Part shown: positions 25,074 through 33,894 of the stretch, piece by piece
Position numbering within the stretch: position 1 is the first letter of the stretch
Layout of the letters: every line of letters begins with the position of its first letter
Assembly (NCBI GenBank): GCA_030539115.1
Contig: JAUNSR010000032.1
Span: 1-34,311 of the forward strand
Source of the DNA: Bacteroidales bacterium
GTDB lineage: Bacteria; Bacteroidota; Bacteroidia; Bacteroidales; JAUNSR01
Direction: 5' to 3'
Length of the DNA: 34,311 bases
Notes under the pieces: model-generated
The model's input: the letters and a program-made list of their open reading frames with translations, nothing else
Databases searched by the model: none
Told to the model about the DNA's origin: nothing
Position numbers and translations under genes: made by a program

Positions 25074-26054
25074 ATGGACAAAAAGGAGCTTCTTCAAATA
25101 CTTTTAAAAGAGGTAAAAGAGATATCTGAACTTTTGGATGGCTTTACCGAATGCAATGTTATTCCTAAAGTGCTGATAAAGATGGCAGCCGAAAAGGCTG
25201 ATGCACTTGCTGTGGGAATCAATGAGTTGAATGGATGCAATCATGATATTGATGTTTTTAATGAAAAAACATCATTAGATTCAATTTCTTTTAAAAAGGA
25301 TTCAAATATTAAGGAAGAGTCTCTTGAAAAGGATATTTTCAAAGAGAGCAAAAATATTGAACAGCTTGAAGAGAATGTGGCTAAAGAGGATAATGGCTCT
25401 TCATTGAATGATAAAGCTGAACCGCAAATCTCTAATCAGTCTTCAGAGAAAAATTTGCAGATTGAGGATAGTAAGAGTTTGTTTAATTCAAAATATTCCG
25501 AAAAGGTTGAATTTGTGCCGTTAAAGCAAAAAGAGGAACCAACCATAGGTGCAGAAACTGTAAAAAGTGATGCCACTATGCAGAGCAATCCCCAAAATAA
25601 AGATTTTACCGAAAACCGTAGTGTTGAAAATGGGTATAATCAATCGTTGACCGCCTCAAAGATTAATTCTGAAAAAAATGCTGAGTTTTCAAAAGAGAGT
25701 GATAAATCTCATTTGGAAGCAACGCTCTCATCAGTAAATGATTCAAAACCTTTGGCAGAAGTGTTTGAAAAAGTCTATCAGCCCCAGCCAAAAACCAATG
25801 TAAGTTCAGCATATCATACTAATGATATTCGTAAACTTTTAACACTCAATGACAGATTTCTTTTTCAAAGGGAACTTTTCAGAGGTGATGTTGGAATGTT
25901 GAATTATGTGCTTAACGAAATCAATGGAATTGAAACATTGGATGATGCACTTGATTTTATTAGTAAAAAGTTTAACTGGAATCCTGAAGCTGAGGGTGTG
26001 GATCAGTTTATAGAACTTGTTGAAAGATTTTACAATAATAAAACCGATAATTAA
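25074..26054 (+). CDS. Hypothetical protein with a conserved C-terminal domain, upstream of rsmI
   Basis: A 326-residue soluble protein, no signal peptide or membrane segment. The N-terminal part (1-65) is helical. Residues about 65-250 are low-complexity, rich in Ser, Glu, Lys and Asn, and likely disordered. The C-terminal 80 residues (DIRKLLTLNDRFLFQRELF, GDVGMLNYVLNEINGI, DALDFISKKFNWN) form a compact helical domain that I recall from uncharacterised Bacteroidota proteins. The layout suggests an adaptor with two structured ends. Its stop codon directly precedes the rsmI ATG (TAAATG), so the two are co-transcribed and probably translationally coupled. The function is unknown. Confidence 0.82.
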   Translation: MDKKELLQILLKEVKEISELLDGFTECNVIPKVLIKMAAEKADALAVGINELNGCNHDIDVFNEKTSLDSISFKKDSNIKEESLEKDIFKESKNIEQLEENVAKEDNGSSLNDKAEPQISNQSSEKNLQIEDSKSLFNSKYSEKVEFVPLKQKEEPTIGAETVKSDATMQSNPQNKDFTENRSVENGYNQSLTASKINSEKNAEFSKESDKSHLEATLSSVNDSKPLAEVFEKVYQPQPKTNVSSAYHTNDIRKLLTLNDRFLFQRELFRGDVGMLNYVLNEINGIETLDDALDFISKKFNWNPEAEGVDQFIELVERFYNNKTDN

Positions 26055-26801
26055 ATGGCTAAACTTTTTGTAGTCCCAACCCCGGTAGGCAATCTTGATG
26101 ACATGACATTCCGCGCTGTAAAAGTGCTCAAGGATGCCGATCTTATCCTTGCTGAGGATACAAGAACAAGCAGCGTTCTGATGAAGCATTTTGATATTCA
26201 GACTCATATGCAGTCGCATCATAAGTTTAATGAGCATAAGACTGTAGATGGCGTTGTGTCAAGAATCAAATCAGGAGAAAATGTTGCACTTGTTTCTGAT
26301 GCCGGAACTCCTGCTATTTCAGACCCGGGATTTCTTGTTGTAAGAGAGTGTATAAAAGCCGGTATTGACGTAGAATGTCTTCCCGGAGCAACAGCTTTTG
26401 TGCCTGCACTTGTATCTTCGGGACTTCCAAACGAAAAATTTTGCTTTGAGGGGTTTTTACCTCAAAAAAAAGGCAGGGAAACAAGATTGAAAGAGCTTTC
26501 AACTGAGCAAAGGACAATGATATTTTATGAATCACCTTTCAGACTTGTAAAAACGCTTAGTCAATTTGCCGAATTTTTTGGCAAAGACCGACCAGCTGCT
26601 GTTGCAAGGGAGATTTCTAAGGTTTATGCCGAGACAGTGAGAGGAACTCTTGAGGAAATTATAGCAGTTTTTACAGAGAGAGAACCTAAAGGTGAGATTG
26701 TTGTGGTTGTTGGTGGAGCCCCTCAAATTGAGAAAAAAAACAAGACGAAAAATAAGTATAAGAATATTGAGGACGAAGATGATTTGTCGGATGAAGAATA
26801 G
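26055..26801 (+). CDS. rsmI: 16S rRNA (cytidine1402-2'-O)-methyltransferase
   Basis: SAM-dependent methylation of the 2'-OH of C1402 in the 16S rRNA decoding centre. Signature blocks in order: VPTPVGNLDDMTFRA (7-21), LAEDTRTSSVLMKHF, VALVSDAGTPAISDPG, ECLPGATAFVPALVSSGLP and REISKVYAETVRGT. The 248-residue length is shorter than the Escherichia coli enzyme, lacking much of its C-terminal extension. It ends instead in a Lys-rich then acidic tail (KKNKTKNKYK, then DEDDLSDEE). It starts immediately after the stop of the upstream gene. Confidence 0.96.
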   Translation: MAKLFVVPTPVGNLDDMTFRAVKVLKDADLILAEDTRTSSVLMKHFDIQTHMQSHHKFNEHKTVDGVVSRIKSGENVALVSDAGTPAISDPGFLVVRECIKAGIDVECLPGATAFVPALVSSGLPNEKFCFEGFLPQKKGRETRLKELSTEQRTMIFYESPFRLVKTLSQFAEFFGKDRPAAVAREISKVYAETVRGTLEEIIAVFTEREPKGEIVVVVGGAPQIEKKNKTKNKYKNIEDEDDLSDEE

Positions 26802-26959
26802 GCTTGTTATTGCTTTGAACCAAAAGTCTTAAAATGACCGGTAATTTTTAAAAAGTCGATATGGAAACTTTTGGTTGCTTGGCAAAAGATAATAATTACA
26901 GATTATATTCGTTTTATAAATATAGATAAACAGTTTTTAAACATAACATTATTAAAGGT

Positions 26960-27832
26960 ATGAAAAAAATCTTATTCCCTTTAGCGTTTGTTTTTGTGTT
27001 AGTGTCATCGTGCTCTGATTCAGCAAAAATGAAACAATTGCAGGAGCAAAACGACTCGCTTGTGATTGCAACCACTGAAAGACAGGCAGAATTTGATGAC
27101 TTGTTGTCAACTTTGAATGAGGTTGAGGATGGCTTCCAGCAAATTAAGGATGCAGAAAATTATCTTGTTGTTCAGGCTCAGTCTAATACTGATATAAATA
27201 AGTCTACCAAGGAAAAGTTGGCAGGAGACATTAAGTTTATTCAGGAAACTCTTAAGAATAATAAAGAGCAAATAGAAAAGCTTCAGAAACTTTATGACAG
27301 CAGCAAAAATCAAACTGCTCAAATGAAAAAAACAATTGCTCGTTTGAACAGTGAGCTTGAATCTAAGTCTGCTCTTATTGCATCTTTGCAGTCTGAATTG
27401 GCAAAGAAGGATGTTGAAATAGCTGACCTTTATCAGTCGGTTGCCGATCTTGCCGGCACTGTTGACAACCTTACTGAAACTACCGAGACTCAGCAGGCTC
27501 AGATAAAACAAAAGGATGATGATTTAAACACAGCTTACTACGTGTTTGGAACAAACAAGGAGCTTAAGGATGAAAGCATTGTTGACGGCGGCGGATTGTT
27601 TAAAGGTTCAAAACTTCTTCCTGAGAATTTCAACAAAGAATATTTTACAAAGGTCGATATCCGTAAATTCAAGGAGATTCAGTTGTATGCCAAAAAAGCA
27701 AAAGTGCTTAGCAATATGCCTGCCGGTTCTTATTCGCTTGAAAAAGGCGAGGATGGAAATCTTACTCTTAAAATCACTGATTCTGCAAAATTCTGGAGCT
27801 TGGCTAAATACCTTGTTATTCAGGTTGACTAA
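26960..27832 (+). CDS. Coiled-coil lipoprotein, Cbp1 (collagen-binding adhesin) family
   Basis: A 290-residue lipoprotein (C18 in VSSC). Residues about 22-185 form an almost continuous coiled coil with heptads such as LNSELESKSALIASLQSELA. The C-terminal 100 residues form a globular domain beginning TAYYVFGTNKELKDE and containing FNKEYFTKVDIRKFKEI and PAGSYSLEK. That block, together with NEVEDGFQQIKDAEN near the N-terminus, resembles the Bacteroides fragilis Cbp1 family, described as a collagen-binding surface glycoprotein. Whether this homologue binds collagen cannot be told from sequence. It is a single gene with its own terminator. Confidence 0.72.
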   Translation: MKKILFPLAFVFVLVSSCSDSAKMKQLQEQNDSLVIATTERQAEFDDLLSTLNEVEDGFQQIKDAENYLVVQAQSNTDINKSTKEKLAGDIKFIQETLKNNKEQIEKLQKLYDSSKNQTAQMKKTIARLNSELESKSALIASLQSELAKKDVEIADLYQSVADLAGTVDNLTETTETQQAQIKQKDDDLNTAYYVFGTNKELKDESIVDGGGLFKGSKLLPENFNKEYFTKVDIRKFKEIQLYAKKAKVLSNMPAGSYSLEKGEDGNLTLKITDSAKFWSLAKYLVIQVD

Positions 27833-27854
27833 TTTTTATAGAGAATAAATCAGG

Positions 27855-27913
27855 AATCCCATATTTTATATATTATGTTATCAAAATAACTTTTTATAGA
27901 ATATGGGATTTTT
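27855..27913 (+). terminator. Terminator after the Cbp1-like gene
   Basis: AATCCCATATT (27855-27865) pairs with AATATGGGATT (27900-27910), with a further TATA/TATA helix inside, followed by T residues. Confidence 0.75.
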
Positions 27914-28034
27914 ATTATTGTAAATTTGTCGTGTCACATAATAATTTATGGCGGCTTGCAATTTGCAAAGTATGGCTGTTTTCATAAGGCTTAAGTGGCA
28001 AAATATTTAAACGACAACGACTGTTATATGAAAT

Positions 28035-28131
28035 CGCCATAACTCACCTACAAATGAGATACCTTACAAAAGGTATATAAATGGCGCATTTGTACCTTAG
28101 TGTAGAAATAATTAAATAAAAATATATACAA
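28035..28131 (+). repeat. Start-codon-associated structured repeat, copy 3 (tandem, upstream)
   Basis: The core 28035-28104 has a perfect outer stem CGCCAT (28035-28040) with ATGGCG (28081-28086), and hairpins CTCA/TGAG and ATACC/GGTAT. The tail is A/T-rich and ends TATATACAA. It is flanked by ATGAAAT at 28028-28034 and 28132-28138. The latter is followed in frame by TCG CCA TAA, giving a four-codon frame starting inside copy 4. Confidence 0.82.
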
Positions 28132-28138
28132 ATGAAAT

Positions 28139-28237
28139 CGCCATAACGCACCTAAAAATGAGATACCTTACAAAAGGTATATAAATGGCGCATTTGTACT
28201 TTAGAGGTAACGGTTATAAAAAATAAATAATATACAA
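28139..28237 (+). repeat. Start-codon-associated structured repeat, copy 4 (tandem, downstream)
   Basis: The repeat period from copy 3 is 104 bp. The outer stem and second hairpin match copy 3 exactly; the first hairpin has one change (CGCA for CTCA). After TTTAGAGGTAA the tail differs from copy 3. It ends ATACAA and is followed by ATGAAAT at 28238-28244, which is the start of the HAD phosphatase gene. The same heptamer precedes this copy at 28132. Confidence 0.82.
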
Positions 28238-28936
28238 ATGAAATATAAACATTTGCTTTTCGATTTTGACGATACGATATATGATACTCACAAAAATGCA
28301 GAGGAGGCTTTAAGGGAGGTTTATGAGCATTTTTCATTAAAAGATATTTATCCCGATTATCTTGAGTTTTCCAATGTCTATTGGAAAAAGAATCATGAGG
28401 TGTGGGATCTTTACAGCCGTAATCTTATTAAAAGAGAGGAGCTTATTGTTGAGAGGTTTTTATATCCGCTAAGAGTGAAAAATACAGGAACAGAAAAAGA
28501 GGCACTTGAAATGAGTGATTTTTTTCTTGATTCAACCTCAAAAAAGAAAAATCTTATTGAAGGTGCGCTCGAACTGCTGAAATATCTTTATCCTTTATAT
28601 CCGATGCATATTTTAAGCAATGGATTTACCGAGGTGCAATATAAGAAGATTAAAAGCGGCGGCGTGGATCGATTTTTTTCAAAAATTATTCTTTCAGAAC
28701 AGATAGGAATAAATAAGCCCGATAAACGTTTTTTTGAGTATGCTCTTTCACAAATTGGAGTCACTGCTTCGCAAACAATAATGATTGGTGATAATTACAA
28801 TACTGATATAATAGGAGCTATTAACAGTGGAATAGATCAGATATACTATAACCCAAATTCACTTATTGTGGAGGGGAACGAACCAACATTTCAGGTGAAA
28901 AAGCTTTCTGAGATACCTAAGTTGCTTGAAGTTTAG
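28238..28936 (+). CDS. HAD-superfamily nucleotidase, YjjG family
   Basis: A 232-residue haloacid-dehalogenase-type phosphatase. Motif I is DFDDT (nucleophile D9, acid/base D11), motif II lies in HILSNGFTE, motif III lysine in INKPDKRFF, and motif IV in MIGDNYNTDIIGA. The helical cap lies between motifs I and II (about residues 15-100). The layout matches YjjG, a 5'-nucleotidase that clears non-canonical pyrimidine nucleotides in the cytosol. The gene sits behind two tandem copies of the structured repeat, and its start codon overlaps the flanking heptamer. Confidence 0.88.
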   Translation: MKYKHLLFDFDDTIYDTHKNAEEALREVYEHFSLKDIYPDYLEFSNVYWKKNHEVWDLYSRNLIKREELIVERFLYPLRVKNTGTEKEALEMSDFFLDSTSKKKNLIEGALELLKYLYPLYPMHILSNGFTEVQYKKIKSGGVDRFFSKIILSEQIGINKPDKRFFEYALSQIGVTASQTIMIGDNYNTDIIGAINSGIDQIYYNPNSLIVEGNEPTFQVKKLSEIPKLLEV

Positions 28937-29315
28937 TAATCATAAATTAACTAAAAGCATACATAAAACAAATATTAACCTAAAAGTCTAAAATAGTGTT
29001 TTCCTGTATTTTAGATATATTTACAAACTAATTATAAATAAATTAAAATATCAATTTGAAAGTGGTTTTTTCTAAAAATGACACAATGCTTATATTATTA
29101 TATTAAGAATAAATGATAATGTGCAGATAATCAGCGAGTGTTGTTTTGCTAAGCGTTAAAAGCATAAACTATCAATTTTATAGGAAAGAGGCAAATTTGC
29201 TTTACAAATGATTTAAATATGGCGCCACATGGCGTCATTGTTTGTTTTTACAGATTCGGCTGCTCTATCTTTGCCGGCGATAAGTAAATGTAAAATTAAA
29301 GAAAAGCTGAACCCT
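28937..29315. other. Upstream region of the SusC/SusD operon
   Basis: About 380 bp with no gene. A hairpin TCTAAAATA/TATTTTAGA (28987-28995, 29007-29015) may end the HAD gene transcript. A perfect 10-bp palindrome GCAAATTTGC lies at 29191-29200. An in-frame ATG at 29229 would extend the SusC protein by 29 residues but gives no signal peptide at the N-terminus. No anti-sigma, hybrid two-component or SusR-type regulator gene is adjacent. Confidence 0.45.
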
Positions 29316-32300
29316 ATGAAAAAGTTTAAGTTTCTGCTATTTTTCACTATGATAGCAGTCGGGGTGGCTAATGCCCAGGTTAAGGTGACCGGGACAGTCA
29401 TCTCAAGTGAAGATAATTTGCCGATTATCGGAGCTTCAATTATTGTAAAAGGTACGACAATAGGTACCGTTACCGATTTTGACGGTAATTTCTCACTTGA
29501 AGTTGAAAAAGAGGGAGCACACATGGTGTTTTCTTATGTTGGAATGGCAGTGCAGGAGCACAAAGCAAAGACATCAATGAATATCACTCTTAATCCATCG
29601 AGCGAAATGCTTGAGGAATTGGTGGTAACAGGTTATGGAGTGGTAAAAAAAGCATCTTTTACAGGTTCTGCAAGTGTTGTATCTACCGAGAAAGTTAAAG
29701 ATGTACCGACACTGGGCGTTCAGTCAAGATTGGCAGGAGCAGTTGCCGGTGTGCAGATTGGTTCTACATCGGGACAGCCCGGAGCTGTGGAATCGGTGAG
29801 GATTCGTGGAATGGGATCAATTAATGCAGGAAATGACCCATTGTATGTGATCGACGGAGTGCCGATGACAACAGGAAATGCCTCGGGATTTGGTTATTCT
29901 CAATCGGGAAATTCAATTCTTTCAACAATAAACAGCAATGATATTGAATCAATGACTGTCATTAAAGATGCTGCAGCAGCCTCTTTGTATGGTTCTCGTG
30001 CAGCCAATGGAGTAATTGTTATTACAACAAAACAAGGAAAAAGCGGAAAGACTAAGTTTAATCTGAAGACAGATTGGGGTATGTCTAATATGGCTGTAGA
30101 TTACAGACCGATTTTAGATGGTGACGCTCGTCGTGAACTTCAATACATGGGTTACAAGAATTATTTCTTAAATGCAGCTTATTCAGAGGAAAATGCTATA
30201 GCTAAAGCTGATGCAAACATAGATAGTTATGCTTCAAAACCATGGAGCGGATGGACAAACTGGAAAGATGTGCTTTTTCAAAATGGATTGCATCAAAACT
30301 ATGAGTTGTCTGCTCAAGGAGGAAATGAAAAGACACAGTTTTTCTCATCACTTTCTTATACAGATCAGCAAGGTATCACATTGCAGTCGGCTTATGAGCG
30401 TTTTACAGGACGTGCAAATATCACACACAGAACAGATCGCCTGACATTGAATACAAACTTAATGTTTGCCCGTTCATCTCAGAATGTAAATACTGAAGGA
30501 ACAGGATATGCCAGCCCGGTAATGGCGATTGGTATGTCGACTTCTCCATCATCTTATCCTTATAACGAGGACGGCACATTTAATGAGACTTCTTTCCATG
30601 CAATGGGAGGGCGTGCCAATCCTCTTCAATCTGCGACTTATAATTATGACAGAAGCAATATTACAAGATTTAATGGAGCAGTATCGGCTTTGTATAATAT
30701 TTGGGATAACTTAAATATTAAAGAGGTATTGAGCTATGACTTCCATAATACAAACAATAATGTATGGTGGGATTCAAGAACAAACGATGGACGTTCGTCA
30801 AATGGTTCTGCTCAGCGATATATGATGAATCGTTCAAAGCTTGTTAGTCAGACACAGCTGATGTATGCTAAACGTTTTGCAGAAAAGCATAATATTGATG
30901 CTCTTGCAGCCTATGAAATTGAGGATTATATTCTTGACTATACTTATGCAAGCGGTTCAACATTTCCAAATGCCTCTCTTACAGAGATAACAAATGCTTC
31001 AAATACTCGTGCTGCAAGTAAGGTGAGCACAAGTCGTTTGATATCTTATGTTGCCCGTTTGAATTATGATTATGAAAGCCGTTATTTCTTGGGTGCAAGT
31101 TTTCGCCGTGACGGAACTTCAAGATTATCTTCAGAGAGCCGTTGGGGTGATTTCTGGTCTGTTTCTGGATCATGGAGAATTTCAGATGAAGAATTTATGC
31201 TTCCATTGGCAGATGTCCTTTCAGATGCTAAAATTCGTGCTTCTTATGGTGTAAATGGAACACAGCCTACAGACTATTACGGATATATGGGTATTTATGG
31301 AGCAGGAGCAAATTATAATGGCAACCCGGGATACTCTCAATCTCGTCTTGAAAACCCTAATTTGAAATGGGAGAAGAATTATGCAACAAACATCGGGGTT
31401 GAGTTTTCATTGCTTCACCGCTTCTTTGTGAATTTTGACTGGTATAATCGTGATACTAAAGATTTGCTTATGGATAAGCCAATCTCTCAGACAACAGGAT
31501 TTACATCTTATTTGATGAATGTTGGAGCAATGCGTAACCGTGGTGTTGAACTTGAACTTCGTTCTGAAAACATCCGTAAAAAGGATTTTACTTGGAGCAC
31601 ATCGTTAAATATTTCGCACAATAACAATACACTTCAGAAACTTGACGGAAGTCAGCAGGAGATTATCTCAGGCAATCTTATCTATAAAGTGGGACAGCCT
31701 TATTATTCATTCTATGTTTATGAATATGCAGGCGTTGATTCTAAAACAGGTAAGGAACTTTATTATAAAAATAAAGGAGAAAATCCTCGCGAGACAACAA
31801 CAAATATTACTGAGGCTGATAGAACTATCGTAGGAAGTGCTCAGGCAAAGGTTCAGGGAGGTCTTGTAAATAACGTAAGCTACAAAAACTTTGACTTTGG
31901 CTTGACATTGACATATTCTCTTGGTGGAAAATGCTATGATGATGCGGTTTGGCTTCACAGCAATGGTGGAACATACAATTATCTTGGTAATATCCCATCA
32001 TATTATGACATTTCAAAAGTATGGCAGAAAGAGGGTGACAATGCAGTGCTTCCAAAATTTGTTTACGGAAGTACAGCTGTTGAATCTTCAAGATGGATGT
32101 TGTCAACAGACCACCTTCGTGTAAAAAATGTTACTCTTGGTTACACAGCTCCCAAGAAATTAGTCTCTAAACTAAAGGTTGATAATATCCGTGCCTTTGC
32201 ATCGGCATCAAACCTTCTTACTTGGAGAGCAAAAGACTCATATCTTGATCCTGAAGTGCCTTCAGATGGCCTTGTTACTTTTGAAACACCATCTTTAAGA

Positions 32301-32333
32301 ACCATAACTTTTGGTATTGAAATCGGATTCTAA
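29316..32333 (+). CDS. SusC/RagA-type TonB-dependent outer-membrane transporter
   Basis: Imports oligosaccharides or other large nutrients across the outer membrane, driven by TonB, in complex with SusD. The start at 29316 is preferred because it gives a normal signal peptide (MKKFKFLLFFTMIAVGVANA). Residues about 22-95 form the carboxypeptidase-regulatory-like domain (GTVISSEDNLPIIGASI). A TonB-box-like ELVVTGYG lies at 101-108. The plug follows, with RIRGMGSINAGNDPLYVIDG, and the remaining 770 or so residues form the beta-barrel ending in a C-terminal Phe (FGIEIGF). The 1005-residue length is typical. There is no N-terminal FecR-interacting STN domain, so ECF-type control through this protein is unlikely. 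SusD follows after 25 bp. Confidence 0.96.
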   Translation: MKKFKFLLFFTMIAVGVANAQVKVTGTVISSEDNLPIIGASIIVKGTTIGTVTDFDGNFSLEVEKEGAHMVFSYVGMAVQEHKAKTSMNITLNPSSEMLEELVVTGYGVVKKASFTGSASVVSTEKVKDVPTLGVQSRLAGAVAGVQIGSTSGQPGAVESVRIRGMGSINAGNDPLYVIDGVPMTTGNASGFGYSQSGNSILSTINSNDIESMTVIKDAAAASLYGSRAANGVIVITTKQGKSGKTKFNLKTDWGMSNMAVDYRPILDGDARRELQYMGYKNYFLNAAYSEENAIAKADANIDSYASKPWSGWTNWKDVLFQNGLHQNYELSAQGGNEKTQFFSSLSYTDQQGITLQSAYERFTGRANITHRTDRLTLNTNLMFARSSQNVNTEGTGYASPVMAIGMSTSPSSYPYNEDGTFNETSFHAMGGRANPLQSATYNYDRSNITRFNGAVSALYNIWDNLNIKEVLSYDFHNTNNNVWWDSRTNDGRSSNGSAQRYMMNRSKLVSQTQLMYAKRFAEKHNIDALAAYEIEDYILDYTYASGSTFPNASLTEITNASNTRAASKVSTSRLISYVARLNYDYESRYFLGASFRRDGTSRLSSESRWGDFWSVSGSWRISDEEFMLPLADVLSDAKIRASYGVNGTQPTDYYGYMGIYGAGANYNGNPGYSQSRLENPNLKWEKNYATNIGVEFSLLHRFFVNFDWYNRDTKDLLMDKPISQTTGFTSYLMNVGAMRNRGVELELRSENIRKKDFTWSTSLNISHNNNTLQKLDGSQQEIISGNLIYKVGQPYYSFYVYEYAGVDSKTGKELYYKNKGENPRETTTNITEADRTIVGSAQAKVQGGLVNNVSYKNFDFGLTLTYSLGGKCYDDAVWLHSNGGTYNYLGNIPSYYDISKVWQKEGDNAVLPKFVYGSTAVESSRWMLSTDHLRVKNVTLGYTAPKKLVSKLKVDNIRAFASASNLLTWRAKDSYLDPEVPSDGLVTFETPSLRTITFGIEIGF

Positions 32334-32358
32334 CTTTTTATTTAAGTATTAATCAAAT

Positions 32359-33825
32359 ATGAAACTATATATAAAATCGTTGTTTTTTGCAACATCAATC
32401 TTCTTTGCCGCTTCTTGCAGCAATGATTGGCTGGATGTAGATCCGTCAGACGGAGTTGACTCGACTGAGGCTATAAATACAATAAAAGGTGCTCAGGCAG
32501 CACTTATCGGCGTATATGATGGAATTCAGAAAAGCCGTTTTTACTATGGGGCTGCAATGCTTTATTATGGAGATGTCAGAGCTGATGATATGCAGGCTAC
32601 CAAGTCAAATAAAAGAAGCGCTTCTCTTTATGAGATGAGATATAAAGCTGATGATGCTCCAAATATGTGGAATGTGCCTTATGATGTTATTGCAAGAGCC
32701 AACAACGTAATTGTTGCTATAGAGAATAATATGGTAAATGACGGCAGCGAGTCTGCAATTAATCATATAAAAGGTCAGGCTTTAACACTTCGTGCTCTTG
32801 CTCATTTTGACCTTGTGAGAATTTATGCCAAGCCTTATTCAGTTGACAATGGAGCTTCTCTTGGGGTTCCTGTAATCACACAACCGCTTAAGTTTAATGC
32901 AACTCCTGCAAGAGAAACTGTAGCAAAAGTTTATGAACAGGTGGTGGCTGATTTAGAGGAGGCAATTACTCTAATGACAGCTTCTCATCAGACAGGGTTT
33001 TTGAACTCTTGGAGCGCTAAAGCATTGCTTTCTCGTGTATATCTATACATGGAGAATAATGAACAGGCTTTAGCTTTGGCTGAAGATATTATTGAAAATG
33101 CTTCAAAACAGTATTCTCTTTGGAGCACTGAAGAATATGTAAGCACATGGGAAAAAGCCGGTACTTCAGAACTGATGTTTGAGATTGTAAATAAAAATTC
33201 CGATGACTGGGTTGACCGTGAGGCTATCGGATATCTAATGGCTGAGGATGGTTATGATGATATTATCATTACAGAAAACTTTTGCAAGCTATTGAATGAT
33301 AATAAAGATGATGTTCGCATTGGTTTGTTTAAGAAATCTTCTTCAGACAAAGACCCTAATTCAACAAAATATCTTTATTTGAATAAATTCCCCGGTCGTG
33401 CAGACTATTCTCCTCAGGATGTTCGTGTGAATAACATTCCTGTGATACGTCTTTCAGAGGTTTATCTAAATGCCGCTGAGGCTGCCGTAAAACTTGGACT
33501 GAACGATAAGGCTGACGATTATACAAATGCTATTTATCTAAGAGCAAATCCTCAGGCTGATGATTTGGAGAATGTAACTCTTGATGATGTTTTGGAGGAG
33601 AGACGCAAGGAGTTGATAGGAGAGGGACATCGTTTCTTTGATCTTATGAGAAACAACAAACAGGTTGTTCGTTATACTTCAGAGTATAATAAAGGATGGC
33701 ATGTTACTTTGAATGCAGATGCTCAAAGTTTTGATAATACATATTTCAGAGCTATTCTTCCTATTCCTAAAAAGGAATGTGATGCTAATGAAGTTTTGCG
33801 CAAGCAACAAAATCCGGGATATTAA
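32359..33825 (+). CDS. SusD/RagB-type nutrient-binding surface lipoprotein
   Basis: Surface lipoprotein that captures glycan and closes the SusC barrel as a lid. It has 488 residues with a lipoprotein signal (C20 in FFAASC) followed by SNDWLDVDPSDG, the standard SusD start. The helical TPR-like N-terminal half includes IKGQALTLRALAHFDLVRIY and GVPVITQPL. The C-terminal half contains IPVIRLSEVYLNAAEAAVKL and EERRKELIGEGHRFFDLMR, and the protein ends QQNPGY, as usual for the family. It is 25 bp behind SusC in one operon, closed by a terminator at 33861. No glycosidase follows within the window, so the substrate is unknown. Confidence 0.96.
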   Translation: MKLYIKSLFFATSIFFAASCSNDWLDVDPSDGVDSTEAINTIKGAQAALIGVYDGIQKSRFYYGAAMLYYGDVRADDMQATKSNKRSASLYEMRYKADDAPNMWNVPYDVIARANNVIVAIENNMVNDGSESAINHIKGQALTLRALAHFDLVRIYAKPYSVDNGASLGVPVITQPLKFNATPARETVAKVYEQVVADLEEAITLMTASHQTGFLNSWSAKALLSRVYLYMENNEQALALAEDIIENASKQYSLWSTEEYVSTWEKAGTSELMFEIVNKNSDDWVDREAIGYLMAEDGYDDIIITENFCKLLNDNKDDVRIGLFKKSSSDKDPNSTKYLYLNKFPGRADYSPQDVRVNNIPVIRLSEVYLNAAEAAVKLGLNDKADDYTNAIYLRANPQADDLENVTLDDVLEERRKELIGEGHRFFDLMRNNKQVVRYTSEYNKGWHVTLNADAQSFDNTYFRAILPIPKKECDANEVLRKQQNPGY

Positions 33826-33860
33826 AAAGAGTTTCTTCCATAAACTGTTTTTATATACAA

Positions 33861-33894
33861 GGGGGGTGATTTCGATTACTCCTCTTTCTTTTTT
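33861..33894 (+). terminator. Terminator of the SusC/SusD operon
   Basis: GGGGTGAT (about 33863-33870) pairs with ATTACTCC (33875-33882) around a stable TTCG loop, with two G-T pairs, followed by a T-rich run. Confidence 0.75.

Noticed and set aside
3293..28237. The repeated element as a hammerhead, twister or similar self-cleaving ribozyme
   Set aside because: It has a three-way junction shape, but I do not find the conserved core bases of those ribozymes (for example CUGAUGA plus GAAA).
28035..28237. Tandem repeats 3 and 4 as a CRISPR array
   Set aside because: Only two units, the interval is A/T-rich tail rather than a spacer, and the same element occurs singly elsewhere; no cas genes are present.
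29229..29315. SusC start at 29229
   Set aside because: It would put 29 non-hydrophobic residues before a normal signal peptide; the ATG at 29316 fits the family.
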